A DNA stretch of 64,000 nucleotides from Eutreptiella sp. 'Long Island Sound 2002' (GCA_964036045.1 OZ038381.1:139635657-139699656), one strand, 5' to 3'. Shown: positions 1 through 11,919, numbered from the stretch's first letter. A program made the numbers and translations. Notes: a model not told the origin generated them from the letters alone.

Positions 1-2
1 GC

Positions 3-1376
3 ACCTATGACCAGGAACTCCTGGCCCCTATGTTGGTGCTCTCGTCACAATCTCGACTCCTGGGATCTAATCCTATTGTCTGGCTTTGTGACCAGGAGCC
101 TGTGAAGTCTTTTCAGAAGGGCCCACCACCAGAGAAAGCAAAGCTAAAACGGTGGTGGACTTACCTGAGCCAGTTCAGGCTGACAGTGCATCATATCCCA
201 GGAATAAAGAATGAACTGTCTGACTATATATCGCGCAACAACTTCGAAGCGCTTATAGGTGAGAGCCGTGAGGCGCTCGTCAGAGAGGCTTTCGAGCGTA
301 TGGATGTCCAGCTTGACCTGTCCATGCGCACTGCTGGAATCCTGGAGGGTTGGAGTCTAACCGTCTATCAGTCAGAGTACAAAGAAATTCTCCAAACCCT
401 CAGCACTGGTCTCGAACCCCGTGTCATTGACGGGCACCAGTGGTATAAAAACAATCAGTACCTCTTCTACGAGGACAGAATTATGGTGCCTGAGGCACGA
501 CTGGATGGGTGTCTACAGTGGTCCCATCTCAGTTCTGGTCACACTGGTGCTAATCGCTCAGTGGACTTCTTCCGTGAGTGTTTCTACTCTAGTCTAACCC
601 TGACTGAACTGAGGTCGCGTATGCAGACCATTGTGGATGCTTGTGGCTGTCATGCCAGCAAGCAGAGCGACAGCAGGGATAGGGGCCTGATCTCCAGCTT
701 ACCCATACCCTATTGTGCTAACTCTCTTCCTTACGTGGATTTCATCCACGGCCTACCACGCTTCGGCGACTATGATAGTTGCCTAGTGGTCACCTGTGGC
801 CTATCTCGCTTCACCCGTGTGTTTCCTTGCAATAAGAAAATCACAGGTGAGCAGACTGTGAAAATGTTGGTCGAACAATGGTTCGAACCCTATGGAGCAC
901 CTAAGCAGGTGCACTCTGATGAGGATGTACGCATCCGCAGTAACACTGGGTGGTACAAACGAGTGCTAAATGCCCTCAACGTGGAGGTAACCACAGGTGT
1001 GCCCTATACCCACACGTCTAACCCTCTCTGTGAGAGACAGAACCGTTTGGTGGAGCAAAACTTAAGAATCCTGATGAAACAGGAGCGTACCAAGGACTTG
1101 GTACGCCTAGTGCCCTGGGCAGTGCTGACCATGAACTCACAGCGGAGATCCTCTACGGGTTTCACCCCCCACAAACTGTTCCATGGAGGACGCCCTGCTT
1201 GGTTCTTCAAAACCCCCTTTCCTGAGGACTTCAAGAGCCCTGTGGGAGATTGGCTGGAACACAAGCAGTCTCTGGCTAACCAGGCTGGGACTAACCTGAG
1301 ACACATCTGTGACTGTGAACTGAGCCGACGGAACCGCCTACGGCGACCTGCCAGCTTCAAGGTTGGTGACCTTGTT
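3..1376 (+). pseudogene. pol: Pol fragment: RNase H C-terminus and integrase (family C1)
   Basis: The frame is open from the window edge, so the true start lies upstream. The RNase H tail (WLCDQEP, then VHHIPGIKNELSDYISRNN) is the usual Ty3/Gypsy end of RNase H. The integrase follows. An HHCC-like zinc region starts near HLSSGHTGANRS, but its second pair reads Cys-Gly-Cys rather than Cys-x-x-Cys. The catalytic core shows all three acidic residues: Asp in YVDFIHG, Asp in HSDEDV and Glu in PLCERQNR. The frame is cut at 1376 by an insertion and resumes at 2522, so as it stands it ends in about nine foreign residues. Apart from the insertion the frame is intact, unlike copy C2, which has a stop at 61031. 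Confidence 0.85.
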
Positions 1377-2515
1377 CACCTCCCCCCCCACGGGGGGGTT
1401 TAATTCGGGTGCAGGGGAATGGGGCCCCGCCCCCCTCTAAAAGCAGTCCTTATGCCATTATATACAGTCCGCGCGCCGGAACGAAACATACTTCAAAAGT
1501 CTACGATGCAGCCCCTCTAAATGACCGCCTCAGAGAGCTGATTCGCACTGTCATAATTGTTTTGATCAATCATGGCTGTTTTGCAAAGTTAGGACCTTTA
1601 CAAGGTTTTAACTTCTTTAACAGCATCCACTAATTCCATATAACCTAGGGATGCGATTTAAAGGTGCACCAGCAAAGTTGAGGTGCCGAACAACACTATA
1701 TATAAGCCACAGGCCCCAAATCCCAAGAAATCTATTTGCCATATTATTTATTTGCTGTGCACGCGTGCATTTCGCAGTCGCCGGCATTTGCGATTTTTGA
1801 TTTTCACTGTTCAAAGTGAAATCGGGCTACAGTGCACGAAATTTCGATCTAAGACCAGTTTGATAAATGATTCTAAAAGCTTCGTCTTGCTGTATAGTTG
1901 AAAAACCGCCGTCATTTTGTTTTGGCACCGCTTTTCGATTCGACGATTTTCAGCGCATACGGCCGCCTTTACAAGCTCAAAAATGAAAAGAATACCCCCA
2001 AATTGACCGAAATTGCCATTCATTTCTTCAAAATCCGATACAATAGGCCCGAGTTATGAATATGTCAATTTTGTGCTATTTGCAACTTGTGTCGCTAATC
2101 TTGCCAAATGCACCCTCCCTGTCTTTGCGCTGCTAGGTTAAGCACAAGGCAAAAGAGTGTTTTTGCTCTTGTTTGTCACCGCCTGGCTCCACTTTCCACA
2201 TAGAAAGGTGACCCAAAAACGGCTAAAAACGTAATAAGGCTTTTCTTTTGATGGTGCTTCGCACCAGCAAAGGAAAAGCCAGACGAAGCACGAAAGACGG
2301 AGGATTCATTTAATCCTACTTTTCCACACCCTCCACAACATATCATGTATCATTGCTTCATTGCAATTTCCTCAACATGCTCATCTTTGTTTGGTATAAA
2401 TACTTGATCATGCATGTGCATATTGTGCAATTTGACTTCCACGTCCGACAGATACTTTTCAGAGGCGATCGCAGCCCGCACACTGCCCTTCCCCATCTCG
2501 TGGAGCCCCCCTCCA
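1377..2515. mobile_element. 1.14-kb non-coding insertion with 6-bp target duplication
   Basis: CTTGTT occurs at 1371-1376 and again at 2516-2521. Removing 1377-2521 restores the integrase frame exactly (GDLV continues into LVHHSRLP). Both ends are G/C-run rich: a C8-ACG-G7 palindrome just inside the left end and GTGGAG-CCCCC-CTCCAC just inside the right. I see no terminal inverted repeat, no TG...CA ends and no convincing ORF. The interior is AT-rich with a hairpin near 2250-2300 (GTGCTTCGCACCAGC region). It is probably a non-autonomous element of unknown class. Confidence 0.7.
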
Positions 2516-3544
2516 CTTGTTTTGGTACACCATTCACGCCTACCCTCCTGGCCACGTAACTGCCTACAGGACCCCTATTTTGGACCCTATCGTATCATCA
2601 GGATAGATGGATCCAGGATCCATGTCAGGTGCAGTCCACGTCTAGGTGGTGAACTACTGTGTGCACCTAAACAGTTGAGGCACTATCACTCCCCTGACGA
2701 TTTGTCTTGGGATGAGTGGCGCCTCAGCGACAGTGAGGTCGAGCGTATAGACCTAGAGAACGCAGCCAGTCCAGAGGAGGCAGACGAACTCGAAGAGATG
2801 ACTGCCGATGAGATGGCAGTCGATGGTTACTACGTGGTTGCAGGTATTGCTCGCCACGAGTATAAACAGTGCTGGAAATTCCTAACCCTCTGGGATGGCT
2901 ATGGGTTATCTGTGGTGACCTGGGAACCTATGTCAGCCTTCGTACATGCGCTCCTGATCATGCTGACCATCCTCACTAAGTCCAAGGTCCAGCCCCAACT
3001 ACTGCACGCCACCTGCCCACGTTGCGCCGAGATCCCTGGATGCCCCCACCGCCGCCGTCGCCCCCACCACCGGAGGATTTCCCCAGCCCGCCTCCGCTGG
3101 AGGAGCACCCAGAGTGGCCCTGGGTCCCTGAGGATTCGATCCGGGGCCTGCTCTGGGAGCTTTCGGATGATCCTGACGGGGAGGCGTTCCGACGCGAGGT
3201 GCGCGTCAGTGCACGCCGGCGAGTCCTGCAGCGGGCTCTGGGCCGCCGATGGCCTGCCCCTGGCCGTGCCCGTGCCGCCCCTGCCCCTGTGCCGGAGGTG
3301 CCGCGTCCCGCCCTTCTACAAGGCGTGCACTGGACGCCACACAGCGGTGGCCCACGCCGCGTGGAGCCGTCTGCAGCCCGCCAACCCCACGTGGAGCCGC
3401 CGGAGCCCGCTAGTGCCCTGCCGGTGCGGGCCACCTTCGGCACGCCGCGCACCGGTCGCGGCTACGGGAGCTGGAGATCGCCGACAGGGACCAGAGCAAG
3501 CAGGCCAAGGCCACTGTCCGCCGGTCGCTCAAGCAAGCTTGTGA
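2516..3544 (+). pseudogene. pol: Integrase C-terminus and chromodomain (family C1)
   Basis: This continues the frame that ends at 1376. The first part (VHHSRLPSWPR, then DPYFGPYRIIRIDG) is the SH3-like integrase C-terminal fold typical of chromoviruses. An acidic linker follows, then a chromodomain around 2830-2950 with the aromatic pattern KFLTLWDGYG...VTWEPMSAF. Chromodomains in Ty3/Gypsy integrases direct insertion to marked chromatin. After about 2960 the frame stays open but turns arginine- and proline-rich, and the overlapping frame at 3022 looks more protein-like. The true Pol end is therefore probably near 2960-3020, not the stop at 3544. Confidence 0.75.
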
Positions 3545-3672
3545 CCAAAAGCGGCAGTGACGGAGAAGAAGGACCATCATCGCGGGAGTCAGTTACCGGT
3601 GTTTTTCAACACCACTGCTGGCTATTGGCGATTACATGCTTGGACAGGCTGTGGTGCTGCTTGTTATGTTAA
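3022..3672 (+). CDS. Proline-rich 3' ORF of family C element (hypothetical)
   Basis: A 216-codon frame lies downstream of the chromodomain in another frame. It opens with a run of Pro separated by Ser and Glu, then an acidic stretch (LLWELSDDPDGEAFRREV) and an Arg/Ala/Pro-rich tail. GC is far higher than in the flanking DNA. I do not recognise a domain. It could be an accessory 3' gene of the element or the real Pol C-terminus reached by a frameshift. The last 40 or so residues are hydrophobic and Cys-rich and may be non-coding. Family C2 is truncated before this region, so it cannot be compared here. Confidence 0.35.
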   Translation: MRRDPWMPPPPPSPPPPEDFPSPPPLEEHPEWPWVPEDSIRGLLWELSDDPDGEAFRREVRVSARRRVLQRALGRRWPAPGRARAAPAPVPEVPRPALLQGVHWTPHSGGPRRVEPSAARQPHVEPPEPASALPVRATFGTPRTGRGYGSWRSPTGTRASRPRPLSAGRSSKLVTKSGSDGEEGPSSRESVTGVFQHHCWLLAITCLDRLWCCLLC

Positions 3673-3759
3673 CACCCAGGAGCCAAATAAGGTAAACACT
3701 CAGAACGTGTGCTTGGAGTCAAGCACTCAAAAAGTGTGCACATCATGTGATGTGCCCTG

Positions 3760-6148
3760 TGAAGCCGGTTCGGACCCCCGTGGAGCCAGTTCGGACCCCC
3801 GTGGCCATCTTGGGGTCACTTGGGGTGTGTATCTATGTGCCGGCAAGCCGCCATTGGCTGATATCATACTCTCCCATCCACCTGGCCTAACCCGATGTGA
3901 TAGTGTGATAGGTTTGGCCATTCCGGCTATGAGCGGCCATATTCAGTACCGAGGCGCCGCCAGCTGAGATTTATATATCGCAATATCAGGAATCAACAGG
4001 GTTTTTTTATCATAAAGTTTCCGTAATTTTTCAGCCTTCCGTTCTGATTGTCAATGTATCGGCGACTGTCAGTTGGCTCGCGATTTTGCGGTAACCGATT
4101 CGTTGACTGTTATTTACAGACTTTTTGGCGGAAACCCCGATGAAGGGTCAGATTTCATCAGTAAAGGGTTCGTTGCTTCCGCAATTTTCATATTATACAC
4201 TCGCAAAATTAATCCGATTTTTTCAGACTTTCAGAATCGGATTCTCGACTTCGACATCGCCGCACTTGATATGATGAATCTCGAGTGGTCATACATTTTT
4301 CCCCGATCACGAATCAACCTTTCTTTTTGTTATGTCCTTCATTTTGCTTGGAGATATAGTCGAAACAAAAGTGATTCTTGAGGCCACTTTGAAGAATCAT
4401 ATCTCCGTCTCACGGCGGTGAATATCAATTTTGGAAATTGGGTTGGAACTGCCTTGTTCTCATCTTAATTTGGGGAGCATCCAACGCCTTTGGTGTGTAC
4501 ACATGCCTGGTGTAGCAAGGGATAATGGTCAAGAGGGTAGAAAGTGATATATAACTCTTGGACCGTGCAACCGAATATTTTGATGCGACTTTCGAGTGTG
4601 CCGCATGAGTGTTGGTGTTGCATATAAACTTTCCCTGGGTTCGTATGTATTTTTAACCTGAGGTTATGTCCATGAAGGGGCATGGCATATCATGGTGGGA
4701 GCCACTTTTTGAGGGTATGTGTTATATGCATGGTATGTGCTTCGATATGCTCACGCCCATGTCATATATCTCCGTTTGTAGGAAGATATATGGAGTCATA
4801 CGTGGCAAGGGCTTCGCCCATGTCCCAATGGTAAGGGCCATAGCGCTAGACTAAGTCTACCGCTCATATAGTGCATGTGGGAGGGCTTACAGAGCGACCC
4901 ACAAGCGCCACTATCAATTTTCCCATTTTCATGGGGCATGTTGGGAGGAGGTTACAAGGTGTCCCAATGCGGCCATGTGGGGATCCAAGTGGGGGGTTTG
5001 TTTGCAAATGGTCCCAAGCAATCGTTTTTTGAATCATATGTTGATACCATGGGTGAGCGAAGTTTTCTACTATTGTAACTATCTTGAATTTGGCATTCTT
5101 TGCATGTTTTTGACCTCTTTTTATGCTCATATTTGTGTTTTATGTGCTCAACTGGTCGGCTAACAGTAAAGTGCCTAGAGATCCGTGAACTATGGTATGT
5201 TGCTTATATGTTGGCATATGCTTCGGTGTTGTACCTCACCATATGCCGGATCACGTGGTCACTTTGGCTTGGCACACGAGGCCTCACAAAATTAGGTCTC
5301 AAACTCATGAGCTGACTTGTGAAGCATGTCATGTACATAACCGGAGGGGTCTCGCCGCCAATGATGGAATATTCTTGGGCATGGACCTTCGGTCTATATC
5401 ACCCTTGTATAGTACTTTCCGGTTCGACACATGCATGGAGCATTTGAATATTTGCCGTATGCACTTTTGAGTATATAATTGATTTTTGGGCATAATGGTG
5501 TGATTTGCCTGATTTTGCCATGTTGTGAGGTCATCTTCATGGGGCAGTTCTCCAAGCCCATTCAACCCCAAGTCCAACCAAAGTTCTGTCAGGGTAGGGC
5601 ATGGTCCAGAGTGCCACTCTAAGCCATGACACGCCACCTCCCCTATTGGGCTACGATTTATAGGCGTGGGAGTGAACACATTTTTGGGGTTTGTGTAGGG
5701 ACTTTTGACACATGGCATTTAGCCATCTTATTCGACTGGGTTCAGGGCATCATGTTGGTGAGTCAGGGAAAGGTCTTGAGTCCAGGGAATGAGGGGTCTA
5801 TGGCTGAGTCTGTGTATGTTTACCTCTTTCCCCAACTTTGCTTTATGTGTGTTCATATGCCAATTTCAGGGCTTTCCTCTTTGGTGCAATTCTTGTACAT
5901 GCCCGCCACAGGGAGACAACCGGTGTGCTGAACGGAAGCCCGCAGTGCGGATTGGATTGTGAATTGGGTTATTGCTGTACTTGTGGGAATTGGTTGCTGT
6001 TCAGGGTTGAAGGAGGATTGTATTTTCTATATTTTTGGATTTTGGACCCTGGATTTTGAGAAATGCAATCGCTGATCAGGAGCAAGTCAGCAGGGGTGAC
6101 AGGCGGAAGGGGCACAGCAGGAGCCGGTCCTGGTAGGGACCTTCTTTA
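3760..6148 (+). repeat. 5' LTR of A1 (long variant, 2389 bp)
   Basis: It starts TGAAGCCGG, ends CTTCTTTA and is followed directly by the primer-binding site. It matches the 3' LTR at 36106-38492 throughout. Compared with the 1120-bp LTRs of A2 it has an extra block of about 1.27 kb (about 4594-5868); the short variant has about 20 nt of TGAGTGTCTATTTTTTTTC at that point. The small ORFs inside are not conserved in any recognisable way. The gag start codon (6063) lies inside the LTR. Confidence 0.9.
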
Positions 6149-9100
6149 TGGTAGCAGAGGCGTACCTGCTGCCCCTACCTACCGCCGACCCGGGGACTTG
6201 GGCCCCTATGAGCCCTGCCCAAGTACGCCCCGGGTGCATATTGTGGACTCGGTGGAGACCACGCCGGAGATTGGATCCAGAGAAGAGCTGAGACGCTCAG
6301 GAGCATGGCGAACTCCGGAAGTTGAAGCCCGAAGAGAAGTACGACGTTCGGGAAGAGGAGGACTTGACATGGAGGACCTGGTCTCCATGTGTGAGCGTCG
6401 CTGCCGAAAGGCATGCAACCTCCGCTCGGCCGCGGAGGACTCTGAGGAGACCTGCCATTCAGGCAGCAGTGGAGGACGGGCCCGGCGCTACCGGAAGCGC
6501 GGGTCACCCAAGCCCGCGGCAGGGGACGCCGGTGCTATGGATACTGACCCAAGCCCGGTCAGGCTGTGGGACTCCGAGGGGCACTCCGAGGGCTATCGGA
6601 CAGCTTATGAGCAACCTTTGGAGTCGGAGGAGACGGCCAGACCGCCCACAAGGGCGAACACGGCCCCAGAAGCCAGCCTGGAGCATGATGCCGAGGCGTT
6701 GGAGAGGCCCGCCAGAGACAGAACGGCGCCTGTGGCCCGGCACAGGGAGCCAACGCAGGATAGCATGGGCGACACACCCATGGTGGAGGAGTCCGAAGCG
6801 CCGGCAACCGCGGTGTGCGCCGGATCAGGTGGAAAGCACGCTGAGTGCCCCTGCGAGCACGTGTCCTTCCTCATGGGCAAGTACCCAAAGATGGGGATGG
6901 ACGCCATCGTGCATCGCCCCGACCGCCTGGACAACGCGAAGGACGGCCTAGAGGAGGACGTCGCCTGAATCCTTGATGACCAGTCGGCCGCGGAGAGAGA
7001 CATGGCAAAGCTGCGAGCGGAACGGGACCGGTACCGGGAGAATCTGGAGCTGGCCCTGCAGAAGCAGCAGCGAGTGGTGCACAGCCTCCTCCACCTAGTG
7101 GAGGATATGTCGGGACGCCTGAAAAGGCTAGAGGAGCGACAGCCCCTCACCTCGGGTCCGGAGCTCCCGGCGGAGCCGGCGGCAGCTTAGCTGGTGGAGC
7201 GGGTTAAGACCCTCAGGGGCGCCATGGAGAAACCCATGGGCGGACCTGCAGAGGCACCCTACGCGCCTCCGCGTGTTGACCCGGGTGCGCTGCCGTTTGT
7301 TCCCATGTTCAGCGAATCCACAATGCTCGGGGAGCAAACGGCACCGGCTGGGTCCATGCGGGAAGGGCGCGCAACCACGGACCCGAGGAGCCTGACAGTG
7401 CAGATGTCCCATGCTGCCCAGGATCTACCGATCACTACGACTGCCCATGCAGTTTATGCGGAAGAGGAGATCCAGAGCCAGACCATGCAGGGGCGAACCA
7501 TTGGAAGCGCCGACGGACATGGTCGAGGTCATCCAGGTGGAAACCTGTGGGCAAAGAACCCCAATACGGGGATATGGACAGCCGGTGGAGCAAGTCCTTC
7601 CCGCATTCCAGACCCCATGGGTTCAGGCCCAACTGGACCGCACTCCATGGGGGAGAGGGATGTACGGGGAGTGTACTCACACCCCCCGGCCACAGGTGGT
7701 ATCCGTCTCAGTGGAGTGGTGGCTGCGGAGGTCGCAGATGCCATCAGGATTGACGACCTCAGGGGAATCAAAATCCCCTACTACGATGCCCACCCCTCCA
7801 ACCTGGACGACTTCATCCTGGATTGGGAGGACTTCGCCGAGGGGGTCGTCGGCGAGATGAGGGGAGCGCCAAGGGACAAGTGGGTATGTCGGACATTCCC
7901 ACACAGGCTGGCCCAGGAACTGAAGGAGGAGCTCAGGGATCAAATCCGGGAGGGATTGATCCAGACGGAGCAGGCCTGCCTCCAGTGGCTGGAGGACAAA
8001 GAGCGAGTGGACGCCCCCAACCAGAAGTTGGAGGATTTGTGGTCCATTCCGCTGCCGCTGGAGCGCGGAGAACTGAGGGTCCAAGAATGGAATCGGTACA
8101 TCTGCAAGTACCCAAGAAGCCTCAAGCTGGTGGAGGACTGGAACGAGGCCAGCGAGATCCGACACCTGCTGAAGGACGTCCTCCCCGGGAACTGGAAGAG
8201 AAGAGTGGAGGATGAGGAGAAGAAGAGAGCAAAGATGCGCGTGGCCGTACGGATTATGGCGTCAGAGGACACCCACGCCGGAATAATGGAGTTCTCCCGG
8301 CGAAACCTCGGCGAACCCAGCCGAATGTTGGGGTTGAAGAACGCCGTCTACGTGGAGGTATTATGCGACACCATGGGGCAAAGGCTGATGCGCCTCAACA
8401 ACGTGGAGTGGAGGCGCGGACAGCCGCTGAGGATGCAGGTCATCTTCCCCCGCATGAGCCTGGACGAGATCCTGAAGTACATCATGGTGGAGCTGAAGCT
8501 CAACGCCAAGAACGAGGTCCACGTGCAGGATCGACAAGGTCATGGACAACGAGGCCACCAAGAAGACCGCCATCATTGGGAGATCCAGGAGGACAAGGCC
8601 AACTCCGCGGAGGATGGTAGTGGAAGTGGCCAAGACCACTGGACCGGGTCCCGGGAGGATCACGAGGAGGCCCATTTCTTCGCGTTTGTGGCGCACAACG
8701 TGAGGGACCATGGGCAGGATCGGTCCAGATGGAACCGGGTGGGACCCAAGAAGGGCAAAGAGCCAAGGAGGATAGGGAAGCTACCGCTCTTGTTCTGGGA
8801 GTACAGGCCTCAGCATGACGGGTGCTGGGTCTGTTATGGCAAGAGAAACAACCATGCACACGACCACCGTCAGTGCGAGGTGTATGAGGCGGACAAGAAG
8901 GCCTACTTCGCCGCCCACCCCGAGATGCAGCTCAAGGAGCAGCGGATTGCCGATTGGAAGGCGAAGGGCGGAGACGGGGGAAAAGGCCAAGGCAAAGGCC
9001 AAGGGAAAGGCGGAGGAAGAGGTTATGGTGGTGGACCTGGCCAAGACCGACGGGTTAGGTCGATCGAGGAGGTTGCTGAGGACATGTTGAGGAAGTTGGA

Positions 9101-9179
9101 GGAACTCAAAGCCCAGCAACGTAGTGGACAAAGTCTGAGCGGATCGCAGCAGGAGGAAGCTGCGGCAGGCCATGTCTAG
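6063..9179 (+). pseudogene. gag: Gag of A1, two nonsense mutations
   Basis: A single frame runs from ATG 6063 (inside the LTR) to TAG 9177-9179. It is interrupted by TGA at 6966-6968 (Gly in A2) and TAG at 7188-7190 (Glu in A2). Order: LTR-encoded leader; acidic, Arg-rich region; a coiled coil around 7000-7140 (leucine heptads, many Glu/Arg); a capsid-like central region (7750-8500); then a nucleocapsid with a Cys/His cluster (CWVC...HDHRQC, 8820-8880) and a Gly/Lys/Gln-rich RNA-binding tail. Gag forms the particle and packages the RNA. The terminal UAG is followed in frame by pol. Confidence 0.85.
6149..6160 (+). other. Primer-binding site for initiator tRNA-Met (A1)
   Basis: TGGTAGCAGAGG immediately follows the LTR and is the exact complement of the 3' end of eukaryotic initiator tRNA-Met (CCUCUGCUACCA). 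It is also read as coding sequence within gag (Gly-Ser-Arg-Gly). Confidence 0.85.
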
Positions 9180-10788
9180 AGGAGCCCCCACGGGAGTCGG
9201 ACCTCGGAGGTCTCTCCTCCGAAAAACAGTGGAATCCCAGAGAAAGCGAAGGCACATCGGGTGCCGAAGAAGGCTCCAGAAGAGCCAAAACCACTGAGTT
9301 TCGCAACTCCCAACCCCTGGAGCGCCCTGCCAAGGGAAGGTTATGTGGGCAAGGGACGTGGCAAGAAGGAAAGAGCGACCACGGAGAGCCCCGTGCACGG
9401 GCAAGACCAGCCCAATATCTACACCATCCGTGACCATACCCTCGAACTCCTAATGCACCCGGATGTGCTAGAGTTGCATGCCGTGAGAGTCGTCCATACA
9501 CCGCATGGCGATGAGCGGCAGTTGCACTTGAAGGTGCGTGTACGGTGCGGACAAGAGGAGTTGGTGGTGGATGTTTTGGTGGATACGGGTGCCCAGGTGA
9601 GCCTGGTCCCCAGAGGGTTGTTCAAGGAGGAATCCCTGCAGCCCAGCCGTAGACTGGTGCGCCTGAAGGTGGCCAATGGAGAGATCATGGGTGGTGGTAC
9701 CCATGAGGCCACCATCAGTATGGATTTCTGGGAGCATGAGCGCTTGAACCGCCCTGATCTGGCGAAGAGAAGCACTCTGTCCGGGAACTTCTATGTGGCC
9801 GACATTACAGATTGGGATATGATCATGGGGTATGACTTCATGGTGGCAAACGCCATTGGAGCCCTTCCCCATCGTGCAACGCTGGTCCGGGAGGATGATG
9901 AATGCCTCACATGGCTATCCACGGATTATGCATGCGGATCATTCCAATGGAATGCTCAGGAAGAGGATCGGATCGTCCGAGCGGTGCAAGCTGTGGGTGC
10001 CAAGTCCAGAGGAGGCCGTGGAGTTCAGCTCACGGAGTATGGAATGGCGCCGCAGGTGTATGCCAGGATGATCCAGACGCTGGGATCCGAAGCGCCCGGG
10101 ACGGACGTCTTCGCTTCCCGTGATACCCCACTTTTGCGGAAGTGTAGGAGGCATTGGCATCGAGGAGACTCAGCCTGGCACAGGTATTGGGGTTTGAAGG
10201 AGTGGGGGCCCATGTATTGGCATGGCTCCCTGGATAGCACCAGACGTACGGTGGAGAAGATCGTCGCTGATAGGGCGAAGGGGATCCTGGTCATAACCGG
10301 CATAGGAGCCACCCCATGTCCGCTGGAAGATCTCAAGTCGACGCTGGACTCCATCACCCTGAACGAGATGTCATTCGGGCCAGAGGAGGAGTTGTTCATC
10401 GACGCCAAGGGTGTATCAATGCCCTCCCCGGGTCAAGCGTGGGGTACCAAGGCTTTCCTGGTGGATGGAGCGCAGGACCAGCCCACGGATGATGAGGCAT
10501 TCATCCGTAGGGTGGAGGCGGTGCCCATGAATTTCATGTTTGAGCCCAAAGAGGGGACGGATCAGCCTATTGATGGCCTTGACGTCCTGTCCCACGCCGA
10601 GATCGACGACGTCGTCAACTACATGCGGATGGGGATGCATGACCGTGTGGCAGCCAAGAAGAGGCGGGCCATGGTCACATCTCCGCATTGGTGGGATGAC
10701 AGGATGTTGGTCACCGGCAAGTACGAGAAGGATGAGTTCGTGGCGAGGGTCATGGATCACATCGCGGACCAATACGATGGTCCGGTTG
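9180..10788 (+). pseudogene. pol: Pol of A1, part 1: protease and Dam-like domain
   Basis: In frame with gag after the UAG. The aspartic protease is seen at about 9560-9620 (VDVLVDTGAQVSLVP, the DTG motif). A Dam-like adenine-methyltransferase fold follows at about 10030-10480: DVFAS, then GPMYWHGS where related domains have an N-P-P-F motif, then the ILVITG strand and the AFLVDG end. The catalytic NPPF is absent, so this is probably a non-catalytic relic. The frame is broken at 10788 by insertion of A2 and resumes at 21487. Confidence 0.85.
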
Positions 10789-11908
10789 TAAAGAAGGTCC
10801 CTACCAGGACCGGCCCCCGCTGTCCCCCTTCCGCCTGTTACCCCTGCTGATTTACTCCGGATCAACGATTGCATTTCTCAAAATCCTCAAAGTCCAGGGT
10901 CCAAAATCCAAAAATATAGAAAATGTAATCCTCCTTCAACCCTGAATAGCAACCAGATCCCACAAATACAGCAATAACCCAATTCACAATCCAAATCAGG
11001 CTGCGGGCTTCCGTTCAGCACACCAGTCGTCTCACGGTGGCGGGCATGTACAAGAATTGCACCAAGGAAGAAAGCCCGAAAAAAAATAGACACTCAGAAA
11101 GTCGCAAAAAAATATTCCGTTGCACGGTCCAAGAGTTATTTATCAATTTATACCCTCTAGACCATTATCCCTTGCTACACCGGGCATGTGTACAGACCAA
11201 AGGCGTTTGATGCTTCCTAAATTAACTTAAGACCACGGCGCTTGCAACGCAACCTTTCTTATTCTCTGACCTCACACTCGCGCGTAGATCTGACCCTTCA
11301 AAGTGGTCCCACGATTCACTTTTGTTTTCCTTATATCTCCAAGTCAAATCGGTGGCAAGTATAAGGGATACCTGATTCGGGCATAGGGAAAGGAGTATGA
11401 CCACTCGAAGAAGACCAAATCAAGTGCGGCGATGTCGAAGTCGAAAATCGGATTTCGACATCGCGAAAGATTCAGATTAAAATTTCGAGTGCTTATTTAG
11501 AAAATTGCGGAAGCAACGAACCCTTTACTGAGGAAATCTGACCCTTCATCGGGGTTTCCGCCAAAATATCTGGAAATAACAGTTAACCAATCGGTTAACG
11601 CAAAATCGCGAGCCAACTGACAGTCGCCGATACATTGACCATCAGAAGGAAAGGCTGAAAAATTACGGAAATATTATGATAATAAAACCCTGTTGATTCC
11701 TGATATTCTGATATATAAATCTCCGCTGGCGGCGCCTCGGTACTGAATATGGCCGCTCATAGCCGGAATGGCCAAACCTATCACACTATCACATCGGGTT
11801 AGGTCAGGTGGATGGGAGAGTATGATATCAGCCAATGGTGGCTTGCCGGCACATAGATACACACCCCAAGTGCCCCCAAGATGGCCACGGGGGTCCGAAC
11901 CGGCTTCA
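10789..11908 (-). repeat. 3' LTR of A2 (short variant, 1120 bp)
   Basis: Reverse-complement copy of 20367-21486. In the element's sense it begins TGAAGCCGGTTCGG and ends ACCTTCTTTA. The 11-mer TAGACACTCAG at 11087-11097 marks the point where the long LTR variant has about 1.27 kb instead. Confidence 0.95.
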
Positions 11909-11919
11909 CCCCCCTTCTC
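11909..11919 (-). other. Polypurine tract of A2
   Basis: On the - strand GAGAAGGGGGG directly precedes the 3' LTR start TGAAG. The same tract is at 36095-36105 in A1. It primes plus-strand DNA synthesis. Confidence 0.85.

Larger units (their letters stand above)
1..3759 (+). mobile_element. Family C Ty3/Gypsy element, 3' portion (C1)
   Basis: The window opens inside the RNase H domain of a Pol polyprotein and runs through integrase, chromodomain and a proline-rich 3' ORF. A second copy at about 60650-61546 is very similar through the RNase H-integrase part, which defines family C. A 1.14-kb insertion (1377-2515) splits the integrase C-terminus, and element A1 truncates the right side at 3760. 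No family C LTR was recognised at this 3' end; 3673-3759 holds no feature I can name. Confidence 0.85.

Noticed and set aside
1380-1440. Helitron or rolling-circle terminus at the G/C palindrome
   Set aside because: There is a clean 6-bp target duplication, which Helitrons do not make, and no TC...CTRR ends.
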